Positions 1 through 8,173 of a stretch of DNA of 45,132 nt are shown piece after piece. Within the stretch, counting starts at the first letter, position 1. Every line of letters starts with the position of its first letter. Location: contig VGEV01000010.1 in the NCBI GenBank assembly GCA_016869175.1, forward strand, positions 1 to 45,132, read 5' to 3'. The notes under the pieces are model-generated. The model was not told where the DNA came from. It searched no databases and saw only the letters and a program-made list of their open reading frames with translations. The translations under genes and the position numbers were made by a program. Source of the DNA: Alphaproteobacteria bacterium. GTDB lineage: Bacteria > Pseudomonadota > Alphaproteobacteria > GCA-2731375.

Positions 1-105
1 ACTGCATCGACACGCCACCGCAGACCAAATAGACCCCGCCACAGCACCCAATCCGCAGGCTGGGCCGCAGGCCATGCCCTCATCGGCGATGCTTCGTCGT
101 CAATG

Positions 106-1251
106 ATGGGGTTCTTCGAGGTGTCCGAATGGCTCGAAGTCGCGGCCGGCTCGGAGCGTGTGCTGGAACAGATCCTGGCCTGCTATCCGGCCGCCGACCT
201 CTATGTCGTGGTCGATTTCCTGCCGCACGACCAGCGGGGCTTTCTGGGCGAGCGGCAACCGATCCCGTCCTTTATCCAGCACCTGCCTTTCGCCCGCCGG
301 CATTTCCGCAAGTACCTGCCCCTGATGCCGCTGGCGGTCGCGCAATGGGATCTCGCGCCCTACGAACTGGTGATCTCCAGCAACCATGCCGTCGCCAAGG
401 GCGTGCTGACCGGGCCCGATCAGTTGCATGTCAGCTACGTGCACTCGCCCATGCGTTATGCCTGGGATTTGCAGGCGCTCTATTTGCGCGAGAGCGGCCT
501 GACGCGCGGCCTGAAGAGCTGGTTCACCCGCTGGATCCTGCATCGGTTGCGATTGTGGGATTGCCGCACCGCCAACGGCGTCGATGCCTTCGTCGCCAAT
601 TCTAGCTACATCGCGCGGCGCATCGCCAAGACCTATCGCCGGCCGGCAGAGGTGATCCACCCGCCGGTCGCGACCGACGACTTCACCTTCCGTGCCGACA
701 AGGAGGACTTCTATCTCGCCGTCTCCCGACTGGTGCCGTACAAGAAAATGGACCTGGTCGTCGAGGCGTTTCGCGACCTCCCCGAACGCCGCCTGATCGT
801 GATCGGCGACGGACCCGACATGGCGAAAGTCAGGGCCAGGGCCGGCGCCAACACCACGCTGCTGGGCTATCAGCCGCTGCCCATTCTGCGCGACCACACG
901 CAGCGCGCCCGCGCATTGCTGTTCGCGGCCGAGGAGGATTTCGGCATCGTGCCGGTGGAAGCGCAAGCCTGCGGTACGCCGGTCATCGCCTTCGGCCGCG
1001 GCGGCGCGCGCGACTCGGTCCTGGATATCGACCAGGCGCGGCCGACCGGCTTGCTGTTCGCCGAGCAGAGCGCGGCTTCGCTGGTCGAGGCCGTCCGCCG
1101 CTTCGAGGCGGCAAGCGACCGGATCCGCCCGAAACATTGCCGCGAGAATGCCTTGCGCTTCCGCCCCGAGGTCTTTCGCGCCCGTCTGACCGCGCTGGTC
1201 GAACGCGAATGGACACGGCTGCAAGCGGCGCGATCGCCGGCCGCGCCCTAG
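106..1251 (+). CDS. Glycosyltransferase family 4 (GT-B), WbaZ-like
   Basis: Probably transfers a sugar from a nucleotide-sugar donor during exopolysaccharide or lipopolysaccharide assembly at the inner membrane; donor and acceptor cannot be read from sequence. The product is 381 residues. The donor-site E-x7-E motif is EDFGIVPVE around residues 276-284, followed by ACGTPVIAFGRGGARDS, which is characteristic of GT4 enzymes. An NSSYIARRI segment marks the start of the C-terminal Rossmann lobe. The frame stays open to the window edge, but aligning the N-terminus with family members (xxVxEWLExxAGSERV) puts the start at the second of two adjacent ATGs, so the gene looks complete. No clear ribosome binding site is visible. 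Its stop shares the four bases CTAG with the stop of the converging gene. No other polysaccharide gene is visible, so the rest of its locus probably lies upstream. Confidence 0.85.
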   Translation: MGFFEVSEWLEVAAGSERVLEQILACYPAADLYVVVDFLPHDQRGFLGERQPIPSFIQHLPFARRHFRKYLPLMPLAVAQWDLAPYELVISSNHAVAKGVLTGPDQLHVSYVHSPMRYAWDLQALYLRESGLTRGLKSWFTRWILHRLRLWDCRTANGVDAFVANSSYIARRIAKTYRRPAEVIHPPVATDDFTFRADKEDFYLAVSRLVPYKKMDLVVEAFRDLPERRLIVIGDGPDMAKVRARAGANTTLLGYQPLPILRDHTQRARALLFAAEEDFGIVPVEAQACGTPVIAFGRGGARDSVLDIDQARPTGLLFAEQSAASLVEAVRRFEAASDRIRPKHCRENALRFRPEVFRARLTALVEREWTRLQAARSPAAP

Positions 1252-2321
1252 AAAGCCGCGGCCACCGCCTTGCCGCAAGCCGCCGTGCCGAGCGGGCCGC
1301 CCAGATCGCGCGTGCGCAACTTCCGTTCGGCCAAGGTGCGCTCGATCGCGGCTTCGATGCCGCGTGCCGCTCCCGCCTCGCCCAGATGTTCCAGCATGAG
1401 CGCCGCCGACCAGATCTGCCCGATCGGATTGGCGATGCCCTGGCCGGCGATGTCGGGGGCCGAACCATGCACCGGTTCGAACAGCGAGGGGAACCTGCCC
1501 TCGGGATTGATGTTGCCCGAGGGCGCAATGCCGATGGTGCCGGTGCAGGCGGGGCCCAGGTCCGACAGGATGTCGCCGAACAGGTTCGAGGCCACCACCA
1601 CGTCGAACCAGTCGGGGTGCTGCACGAAATGCGCGGTCAGAATGTCGATGTGGAACTTGTCCCAGCGCACCTCGGGATAGCGGCTGGCCACCGCCTCCAC
1701 CCGCTCGTCCCAATACGGCATGGTGATGGAGATGCCGTTCGACTTGGTGGCGGAAGTGACGTGCCGGCGCGGCCGCCGCTGTGCCAGGGCGAAGGCGAAG
1801 TCGAGAATGCGGTCGACCCCGATGCGCGTCATCACGGTTTCCTGCACCACCACCTCGCGCTCGGTGCCGGCAAAGATGCGGCCGCCGATCGAGGAATATT
1901 CGCCCTCGGTATTCTCGCGCACCACATAGAAGTCGATCTCGCCGGGCTTGCGGCCGGCCAGGGGCGAGGGCACGCCGGGCATCAGCTTCACGGGCCGCAA
2001 GTTGACATACTGGTCGAACTCGCGCCGGAACTGCAGCAAGGATCCCCACAGCGAGACGTGGTCCGGCACCTTGGCGGGCTGGCCGACGGCACCGAAGAAG
2101 ATGGCGTCGTGTCCGCCGATCCGCTGCTTCCAGTCTTCCGGCAGCATGCGGCCGTGCTTGGCGTAGTAGTCGCAGCTGGCGAACTCGAACTCGTCCAGTC
2201 TCAACTGGAAGCCGAAACGGCCGGCGGCAGCCTCCAACAACCGTACCCCCTCCGGCACCACTTCCTTGCCGATGCCGTCGCCGGCAATCACGGCGATACG
2301 GTAGACCCGGTTGCTCTGCAT
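1248..2321 (-). CDS. Tartrate dehydrogenase / decarboxylating beta-hydroxyacid dehydrogenase (TtuC/DmlA type)
   Basis: Cytoplasmic NAD- and metal-dependent enzyme of the isocitrate/isopropylmalate dehydrogenase fold. The closest recognisable branch oxidises tartrate or D-malate. The 357 residues have the usual length. Visible family motifs are the N-terminal IAVIAGDGIGKEVVPEG, the substrate loop VVRENTEGEYSSIGGR, the metal-binding segment ASNLFGDILSDLG and the adenosine-site segment EPVHGSAPDIAGQGIANP. EYSSIGGR in the substrate loop favours tartrate/malate over isopropylmalate, but this is a sequence impression. The ATG is preceded by a purine-rich AAGGAAGG. An MFS carrier lies 49 bases upstream on the same strand and could supply the hydroxy-acid substrate. 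Leucine biosynthesis (leuB) is the main alternative and is less likely, because no leu genes are adjacent. Confidence 0.87.
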   Translation of the reverse strand: MQSNRVYRIAVIAGDGIGKEVVPEGVRLLEAAAGRFGFQLRLDEFEFASCDYYAKHGRMLPEDWKQRIGGHDAIFFGAVGQPAKVPDHVSLWGSLLQFRREFDQYVNLRPVKLMPGVPSPLAGRKPGEIDFYVVRENTEGEYSSIGGRIFAGTEREVVVQETVMTRIGVDRILDFAFALAQRRPRRHVTSATKSNGISITMPYWDERVEAVASRYPEVRWDKFHIDILTAHFVQHPDWFDVVVASNLFGDILSDLGPACTGTIGIAPSGNINPEGRFPSLFEPVHGSAPDIAGQGIANPIGQIWSAALMLEHLGEAGAARGIEAAIERTLAERKLRTRDLGGPLGTAACGKAVAAAF

Positions 2322-2370
2322 GCCTTGCCTTCCTTGGCTGCTGGGGTCAGCTTGCCATGCCGCACGCGGG

Positions 2371-3690
2371 CTAGGCCAGGGCCGGGCGCGGCGATGCCAT
2401 GCCCATCGACCGATGCAAGAGCCACATCGCGATGCCGGCGTTCAGCAGGTTCCAGGCGATGCCGTGCACGAAGGCCAGGCGATAGGAACCGCTCCAGTCG
2501 AAAATCACCCCGGTCAGCCAGCCGCCCAGCGCCATGCCGGCCAAGGTCGTGGTGAGCACCAGGCCAAGACGCTGGCCCGTCTCGTGGGCCGGGAAGTTCT
2601 CGCGCACCACGATCGCGTAGCTGGGCACGATGCCGCCTTGCACCAGGCCGAACAACGCGGAAATGACGTAGAGCGAGGCCAAGTCGTCGAAGGTCAGGTA
2701 CAGCCCCAGCGCCAGCATCTGCAACACCGAGCCCAGCACCAGCGTGGCCAGGCCGCCGATCCGGTCGGCGATGAAGCCGGCGGCCAGGCGCGAGACGATG
2801 CCAAAGCCGAACATCAGCGACAGCATCTGGGCGCCGCGCGCCGCGCCATAACCCAGGTCGGCACAATAGGCGACCACATGCACCTGCGGCATCGCCATGG
2901 CGACGCAGCAAGCCACACCCGCCAGCACCAGCAGCGCCTGCAGGACATTGGGCGACAGGCCGAGCGGCCGCTCGCTTTCCGCCTCTCTTGCGCCCGCCTG
3001 CACCGGCGGCTGCGCCCGCGGCGGCGGGCGGCGCAGCGCCAGCGTCAGCGGCAGCATGGTCGCCACGCAGATCATGCTCAGGCTGAAGTACGTCTCCCGC
3101 CAGCCGATCGTGTCGATGAGATATTGCAGGACGGGCGGCCAGATGGCCCCGGCCAAATAGTTGCCGCAGGCGCAGATCGCAATCGCCAGGCCGCGATTGC
3201 GCTGGAACCAGTGCGAGACATCGGCGATCAGCGGGCCAAACGTGGCCGAGGTGCCGATCAGGCCAATGGCCAAGGCCTGCACGATGGTGAACTGCCACAG
3301 GCTGCCGGCGAGCCCCGCCCCAAGATAGCCGGCCGCCAGGCCGGCAATGCCCCAGCACACCGGCAGCAGCGTGCCGCAGCGATCCGCCAGCCGCCCCATC
3401 AGCACGCCACCGACCGCGATCGCAACCATGGTCGCGGTATAGGGCAGGGTCGCATCGCCGCGCGCCGCGCCAAACTCCTCCTGCACCGCCGGCAGAACGA
3501 CGACGATCGACCACATGCCGATACCGCCCATGGTGCTGAGTGCCAGGGCCGCCGCCAGCCTGAACCAGGCATAGCGCGACTCGACGCCCGCGGCGTCGTC
3601 CTCCTTGGCCGCCACCGGCGTCGGATCCCTCACTTGCCATCCCGTGATCTGGTCGAGCCGGCCCGCCGCCGGCGCTTGACCCGTCGCCAC
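2371..3690 (-). CDS. Major facilitator superfamily transporter, carboxylate-type
   Basis: Inner-membrane secondary carrier of 439 residues with about twelve hydrophobic segments and a charged, proline-rich central loop (RRPPPRAQPPVQAG). The loop after the second helix, GRLADRCG, matches the MFS signature, and a related ADRIGG occurs in the second half. The layout resembles oxalate/formate and monocarboxylate carriers of the MFS, so an organic acid is the likely substrate; this is inferred from family and from the tartrate-dehydrogenase-like gene downstream on the same strand. The frame opens with a GTG at 3690 lacking a good ribosome binding site. A GTG at 3633 has GGGA six bases upstream and would leave a shorter tail before the first helix, so the start is uncertain. 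Confidence 0.85.
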   Translation of the reverse strand: MATGQAPAAGRLDQITGWQVRDPTPVAAKEDDAAGVESRYAWFRLAAALALSTMGGIGMWSIVVVLPAVQEEFGAARGDATLPYTATMVAIAVGGVLMGRLADRCGTLLPVCWGIAGLAAGYLGAGLAGSLWQFTIVQALAIGLIGTSATFGPLIADVSHWFQRNRGLAIAICACGNYLAGAIWPPVLQYLIDTIGWRETYFSLSMICVATMLPLTLALRRPPPRAQPPVQAGAREAESERPLGLSPNVLQALLVLAGVACCVAMAMPQVHVVAYCADLGYGAARGAQMLSLMFGFGIVSRLAAGFIADRIGGLATLVLGSVLQMLALGLYLTFDDLASLYVISALFGLVQGGIVPSYAIVVRENFPAHETGQRLGLVLTTTLAGMALGGWLTGVIFDWSGSYRLAFVHGIAWNLLNAGIAMWLLHRSMGMASPRPALA

Positions 3691-3751
3691 TATCGCCAGG
3701 CCGGCCCGTTGGTCAAGCGGTCGCCGTGTTCAGCGCCAGGCAGCCTAGCGC

Positions 3752-4069
3752 TCAAGGATCCAGCGCCTGGGCGTATTCCAGAACCTCGCGGGTGCGGGTC
3801 ACGCGGCCCTGCCAGGTGGCGTCGAAATCGGCGACCAGGCGCCGGGTGCCGGGGAATTGCTGCACCGCCTCGGCCTTGGCCACGCTCGGGAACAGGTAGT
3901 AGGCGCAATGCACGGCCGGATCGTTCTTGCTCCAGCAGCGCCAAGCCCGTTCGGCGCCGAAGGTCTTCAGCGCGTCGCCCAGATGCTCGTCCTGGTACCA
4001 CTTGTCGAACGCCTTGCGGTCGGCCTCCGGCACCGTCGCCCGCACCACGAGACACGCCTTACCCTTCAT
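3752..4069 (-). CDS. Small dimeric alpha/beta-barrel (EthD-like) protein
   Basis: A cytoplasmic protein of 105 residues. The segment FDKWYQDEHLGDALKTFG resembles the conserved core of EthD-like ferredoxin-fold proteins, which dimerise and often accompany oxidoreductases or act as small monooxygenases and isomerases. No catalytic function can be assigned. The frame extends eight codons further upstream, but the ATG at 4069 is chosen because AGGGAGGG lies just before it. It is transcribed away from the LLM oxidoreductase at 4153, with an 83-base shared upstream region, and lies 61 bases before the MFS gene on the same strand. Confidence 0.7.
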   Translation of the reverse strand: MKGKACLVVRATVPEADRKAFDKWYQDEHLGDALKTFGAERAWRCWSKNDPAVHCAYYLFPSVAKAEAVQQFPGTRRLVADFDATWQGRVTRTREVLEYAQALDP

Positions 4070-4152
4070 GCCGCCCTCCCTTGCGCGGCGCATTCTAGCG
4101 TCCGGCCGCGGCTACCGCCTAACATCCGCCGCGGCGGCTTGAGGGGAGAAGC

Positions 4153-5094
4153 ATGGCGAGCATTGCGGAGTTCGGCCTGGACGTCGGAGTCTATGGCCCG
4201 TTGGCCACGCCCGGGATCGTGCTGGGACTGGCGCGGCAGGCGGAAGAGATCGGCTTCGGCGCGGTCTGGCTGGCCGACCACGTCGCCTTCCCGGTGCAGT
4301 TCAAGTCGCAATATCCCTACAGCGCCACCGGCGACTTCCCCACGCGACTGGCCGAACCATTGCTGGAACCGGTCGCGCTCATGGGCGTCATCGCCGGGGC
4401 GACGCAGCGGGTCAAGATCGGCACAGCGGTATTGGTGATGCCCTATCGCAATCCCGTGCTGCTGGCCCGGATGCTGGCCACCATCGACAACCTTTCTGGC
4501 GGGCGGGTGATCCTGGGCGCCGGCACCGGCTGGCTGGAAGAGGAGTTCCAGGTTCTCAACACGCATGATTTCGCCAAGCGCGGCCGGGTGACCGACGAGT
4601 ATCTGGAGATCTTCAAGGCGATCTGCGGCGGCGGCGAGGTGGCATACCGGGGCGAGACCTATGCCTTCGAGCCGATCTTCTGCGTGCCCGGCTCGGTGCA
4701 GCGGCCGCATCCGCCGATCCTGGTGGGTGGCGTGGCCGATGCGGCGCTCAGGCGCGTGGCGAAGCACGCCGATGGCTGGCTGGCCGTCACCATCGGCACC
4801 CAAGCAATTCCCGAGCGGCTTGCCAAGCTGAAGCAGTTCTGCCAGCAGCAGGGCCGTTCATTCGACAGCGTGCAGCTCGCCTACAAGCTGTTCCTCAATA
4901 TCGGCGAAGCCAAGCGCAGCAAGTTCGACGCGCGCGAGCCCGGCACCGGCAGCCTGGCCGAGATCATCGACGACCTGAAGGCGCTGAAGGGCTTGGGCTT
5001 CAGCCATTTCGTCGTGCGCTATCGCGGCGCCAGCGCCGCGGAACAGAGCCGCCAGATCGCCGGCTTCACCGACGAAGTGATCCCGAAAGTCTGA
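4153..5094 (+). CDS. LLM-class oxidoreductase (TIGR03619-like)
   Basis: A 313-residue bacterial luciferase-like TIM-barrel oxidoreductase using a reduced flavin or F420. The N-terminal barrel strand is followed by EEIGFGAVWLADHVAFP. Typical internal segments are RVKIGTAVLVMPYRNPVLLA and LSGGRVILGAGTGWLEEEF. The C-terminal half carries the HPPILVGG segment common to the family. The layout fits the group annotated as F420-dependent, but F420 use is not proven and is patchy in Proteobacteria. The ATG follows a strong GAGGGGAGAAGC ribosome binding site. The gene converges on the dehydrogenase at 5096 with one base between the stops. It stands alone in its orientation, so its substrate is unknown. 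Confidence 0.85.
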   Translation: MASIAEFGLDVGVYGPLATPGIVLGLARQAEEIGFGAVWLADHVAFPVQFKSQYPYSATGDFPTRLAEPLLEPVALMGVIAGATQRVKIGTAVLVMPYRNPVLLARMLATIDNLSGGRVILGAGTGWLEEEFQVLNTHDFAKRGRVTDEYLEIFKAICGGGEVAYRGETYAFEPIFCVPGSVQRPHPPILVGGVADAALRRVAKHADGWLAVTIGTQAIPERLAKLKQFCQQQGRSFDSVQLAYKLFLNIGEAKRSKFDAREPGTGSLAEIIDDLKALKGLGFSHFVVRYRGASAAEQSRQIAGFTDEVIPKV

Positions 5095-5095
5095 C

Positions 5096-5989
5096 TCACC
5101 ACCGCGCGTCGTTGACGATGCGCACGCCGGCTGCCCGCTCGTAGCGTTTCAAAAGCCGCATGTTGTCGACCCCGGGCCCTTCCGAGGCGACGCCCGCCAA
5201 CAGGGTCTCGTGCGCCAGCCCGCACATCGGCATCGGCACGCCGGTGTCGCGGGCCAGCTGCGTGGCCAGCCGCACGTCCTTCAGCATCAGCGCCATGGTG
5301 AAGCTGAGACGCGAGGGATCCTTCATGAACAACGGCATGGTGTTGGTCAGCGTGTAGTTGCAGCCCGACCCCTTGCTCAACACTTCGACGCAGGTCGCGA
5401 AGTCGAGGCCGTTTTTGACGCCGAGCGCCAGGGCCTCGAACGTCACCTGGCGGGTCGTCGCCGCCACCACGTTGTTGACCAGCTTCATGGTGTGGCCGGC
5501 GCCAACTTCGCCGCAGTGAAAGACGTTGGGGCTGATTGCCCGCAACGCCGGCAGGCAGCGTTCGAAGATCGGCTTGGGCGCGCCCACCATGATGGCGAGC
5601 GTGCCCGCGGCAGCGCCGGCCGGGCCGCCGCTGATCGGCGCGTCGATCAGGTCGCGCCCGCTTGCCGCCAGTTCCGCCGCCATGGCGCGCGTCGCCAGCG
5701 GGTCGCCCGTCGTCATGTCGACGATCACGCCGCCCTTGGCCAGACCCTGGCCCAGGCCATCGGCGGCGAAGATCGCCTGGCGCACCTCGGCCGAGGTCGG
5801 CAGGCACGTCAGCACCAGATCGCATTCGGCCGCCAGCGCCGCCGGCGATTGCGTGACGATGGCGCCCGCCTGGGCGAATGGCTCCATGGCCGCGGGCTTC
5901 AGGTCGAAGACACGCAGCTTGTGGTCGCTCAGCAGCCGGCGCGCGATCGCGCCACCCATCATTCCCAGCCCGACATAGCCAAGTCGCAT
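5096..5989 (-). CDS. 3-hydroxyisobutyrate dehydrogenase family NAD(P)-dependent oxidoreductase
   Basis: A beta-hydroxyacid dehydrogenase of 297 residues. The N-terminal Rossmann fingerprint is GYVGLGMMG (residues 4-12). The substrate-binding segment DAPISGGPAGA surrounds Ser120 and the catalytic lysine is K169 in GHTMKLVNN. Relatives reduce tartronate semialdehyde or oxidise 3-hydroxyisobutyrate or similar short hydroxy acids, and the sequence does not decide between them. The open frame extends to 6049, but the ATG at 5989 sits directly before the nucleotide-binding strand and follows GCGGGGGTG, so it is preferred. The gene is monocistronic and divergent from the LLM gene at 6079, leaving about 90 bases of shared upstream sequence. 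Confidence 0.87.
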   Translation of the reverse strand: MRLGYVGLGMMGGAIARRLLSDHKLRVFDLKPAAMEPFAQAGAIVTQSPAALAAECDLVLTCLPTSAEVRQAIFAADGLGQGLAKGGVIVDMTTGDPLATRAMAAELAASGRDLIDAPISGGPAGAAAGTLAIMVGAPKPIFERCLPALRAISPNVFHCGEVGAGHTMKLVNNVVAATTRQVTFEALALGVKNGLDFATCVEVLSKGSGCNYTLTNTMPLFMKDPSRLSFTMALMLKDVRLATQLARDTGVPMPMCGLAHETLLAGVASEGPGVDNMRLLKRYERAAGVRIVNDARW

Positions 5990-6078
5990 GACACCCCCGC
6001 CCGCTTGATCGGCCGCCGACGTTGTAGCGACTGGCCGGGAATGGAACAATCGAGGCAGCCGCGCGCCGGGAGCCGGCC

Positions 6079-7164
6079 ATGCTGGATTTCGGCTATTTCA
6101 CGCTGAGCGACAACCGCTACGCCAACAACTCGCGCTCGCCCGAGCAGTTCATCCAGGAGATCTACCAGCAGGCCTTGTGGGCCGAACAGGTCGGGCTGAA
6201 CTCCGCCTGGATCGGCGAGCACCATTTCAACCTGCTGGGCGTCAACGCCTCGCCACACATGCTGCTGGCGCAAGTGGCGGGAGCGACCAAGCGGATCAGG
6301 CTGGCACCGGCGGTAGTGCTGCTGCCGGTGCACCATCCGCTGCAGGTCGCGGAAGATTGGGCGACCTTGGACCTGTTGTCGGGCGGACGCGTCGATTTTG
6401 CCGCCGGCCGCGGCTACGACCGCATGGAGTATGACCCCTTCGGCCAGCCGTTCGAGCATCGGCGGAACTCTTCGCGGAAGGGCTGGAGATCGTTTGGCGC
6501 GCCTGGACCGAGCCCGGCAGGTTCTCGCATGCCGGCCGCTTTTTTTCGCTTCCAGGACGTCGACATCCGGCCGAAGCCGCTGCAACGGCCGCTGCGTCCC
6601 TATGTTGCCTGCTTCTCGCGGCCGAGCATGGAACTCGCCGCCCGGCACGATTGGAATATCATCTACGCGCCCTTCGCCGCCGCCATGGTCTACGGCTCGC
6701 TGGCCGAGGCGGTCGCCACCTATCGCCGGCTTTGCGAGGAACGGCACGGCCGTCCCGCCCGGCGCGCCATGTGCTCGTACTTCGTGCACATCGCCGACCA
6801 CGAGGCGGAAGACCGCTCTGCCCGCGAAGCGCTGATCCGCTATTTCCACGAGGCGCTGATCGCGGCGTTCCCCGGCGATCCCGCCCGCGCGCCGCCCAGC
6901 TACCGCTATTTCGTGGACATCTGCGACATCCTGCGCAAGATGCGGCCCGAAAGCCTGACCAACCGCTCGGTGCTGATCGGACCGCCGGGCAAGATCATCG
7001 ACGACCTGAAGCAGGTGGAGGCCGCCGGCATCGCCGAGGTCATCCTCTATTTCAACTACGGCCTGAAGCCGCATCAGATGGTCAAGGAGCAGATGCAGCG
7101 CTTCATGGCGGAGGTGGCGCCCGCCTTCGAAGGCCGCCACCAGCGCCTTGCCGCCGCGCAGTAG
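6079..7164 (+). CDS. LLM-class flavin-dependent oxidoreductase with an internal scrambled segment
   Basis: Luciferase-like monooxygenase, 361 residues as read. The N-terminal half (LDFGYFTLSDN, WIGEHHFNLLG, LLSGGRVDFAAGRGYD) and the C-terminal half (DVDIRPKPLQRP onward) are normal. Residues 130-153 do not look like the family in the main frame. Between 6465 and about 6542 the next frame reads ELFAEGLEIVWRAWTEPG and then RFSHAGRFF, exactly what the family has there. One G is therefore missing near 6463-6465 and one T is extra in the seven-T run at 6540-6546. The two changes restore the frame. This is either a natural pair of compensating mutations or two sequence errors. The ATG has GGGAG seven bases upstream. 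The amidohydrolase at 7190 follows and is probably co-transcribed. Confidence 0.82.
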   Translation: MLDFGYFTLSDNRYANNSRSPEQFIQEIYQQALWAEQVGLNSAWIGEHHFNLLGVNASPHMLLAQVAGATKRIRLAPAVVLLPVHHPLQVAEDWATLDLLSGGRVDFAAGRGYDRMEYDPFGQPFEHRRNSSRKGWRSFGAPGPSPAGSRMPAAFFRFQDVDIRPKPLQRPLRPYVACFSRPSMELAARHDWNIIYAPFAAAMVYGSLAEAVATYRRLCEERHGRPARRAMCSYFVHIADHEAEDRSAREALIRYFHEALIAAFPGDPARAPPSYRYFVDICDILRKMRPESLTNRSVLIGPPGKIIDDLKQVEAAGIAEVILYFNYGLKPHQMVKEQMQRFMAEVAPAFEGRHQRLAAAQ

Positions 7165-7189
7165 CAACCCTGACAGCCGGAGCCACGCC

Positions 7190-8092
7190 TTGGACGAGCT
7201 GAGCATTGTCGACGCGCACCACCATCTCTGGGATCTCGACGGTCCCTTGCGCTATCCGTGGCTCAACAGCGGCGAGCACAGCTATCTCGGAGACTATTCC
7301 GCCATCCGGCGCAGCTACCTGCCGCCGGAATACCGCCGCGACACGACACTGCACAAGGTCATCGCCACGGTGCATGTCGAGGCCGAGTGCGACCGCGGCC
7401 AACAGGTGGCGGAAACTCGCTGGCTTGGCCGGATTCACACCGAGTTCGGCATGCCGAACGCCATCGTGGCGCATGCCTGGGTGGATACGCCGAATGCCGA
7501 GGAGATCCTCGCGCAGCACAAGCAGCATCCCCTGGTGCGCGGCATCCGCACCAAGCCGGTCACGGCGCACGCGCCCGGCGAGAGCGTGCGCGGGCAGCCT
7601 CGCAGCCTGCAGGACCCGAATTGGCGCAAGGGCCTGGCGCTGCTGGAAAAGTACGACCTTTCCTGGGATCTGCGCGTGCCGTGGTGGCATCTGGAGGAAG
7701 CGGCCGAGGTCTGCCGGCTCTACCCGACGATGCGCATCGTGCTGAACCACACCGGCTATCCCTGGCATCGCGACGAGGCATCGCTCGCGGCCTGGCGGCA
7801 AGGGATGCGGGCTCTGGCGCTCTGCCCCAATGTCTGGTGCAAGATCTCGGCACTCTGCGTCAAGGACCGGCCCTGGACGCTCGCCGAGAATGGTCCGCTC
7901 ATCCGCCAGACCATCGACCTGTTCGGCGCCGAACGCTGCATGTTCGCGTCCAACTTCCCCGTCGATAGCCTGAAGGGGAGCTGGGACTATATCTATAGCG
8001 GTTTCAAGCGGGCGGTGGCCGACCTGCCCCGGGCGCAGCAGGCTGGGCTGTTTGCCGGCAATGCGATCCGGTTCTACCGGCTATCCGTCTGA
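7190..8092 (+). CDS. Amidohydrolase-2 family metal-dependent hydrolase
   Basis: A TIM-barrel hydrolase of 300 residues. The first strand reads IVDAHHHLWD, giving the metal-binding histidines at residues 10 and 12. Later strands give NHTGYP and ASNFPVD, which supply the further metal and catalytic side chains in the PF04909 family. Relatives include lactonases acting on sugar lactones and on 2-pyrone-4,6-dicarboxylate, so hydrolysis of a lactone is a reasonable guess. The TTG at 7190 is chosen because GGAG lies seven bases upstream; an in-frame TTG at 7148 would overlap the preceding gene. The spacing of 25 bases from the LLM gene suggests one transcript, so the oxygenase product may be the substrate here. 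Confidence 0.83.
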   Translation: MDELSIVDAHHHLWDLDGPLRYPWLNSGEHSYLGDYSAIRRSYLPPEYRRDTTLHKVIATVHVEAECDRGQQVAETRWLGRIHTEFGMPNAIVAHAWVDTPNAEEILAQHKQHPLVRGIRTKPVTAHAPGESVRGQPRSLQDPNWRKGLALLEKYDLSWDLRVPWWHLEEAAEVCRLYPTMRIVLNHTGYPWHRDEASLAAWRQGMRALALCPNVWCKISALCVKDRPWTLAENGPLIRQTIDLFGAERCMFASNFPVDSLKGSWDYIYSGFKRAVADLPRAQQAGLFAGNAIRFYRLSV

Positions 8093-8173
8093 GCCCTTGC
8101 GGCCAGTCGCCCCGGTGCGGCATTCTGGCCGCCGAACCGGATGTTAACCCTCTGTCCCTTAATCGGAAACTCA

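Noticed and set aside
4126-4137. Twelve-base palindrome CCGCCGCGGCGG near the LLM gene start
   Set aside because: Made only of G and C in a very GC-rich region; expected by chance and not repeated as a motif.
8112-8140. Imperfect hairpin CCGGT...ACCGG ahead of the cupin gene
   Set aside because: No T-run follows and such GC-rich stems are common in this sequence, so neither terminator nor operator can be supported.
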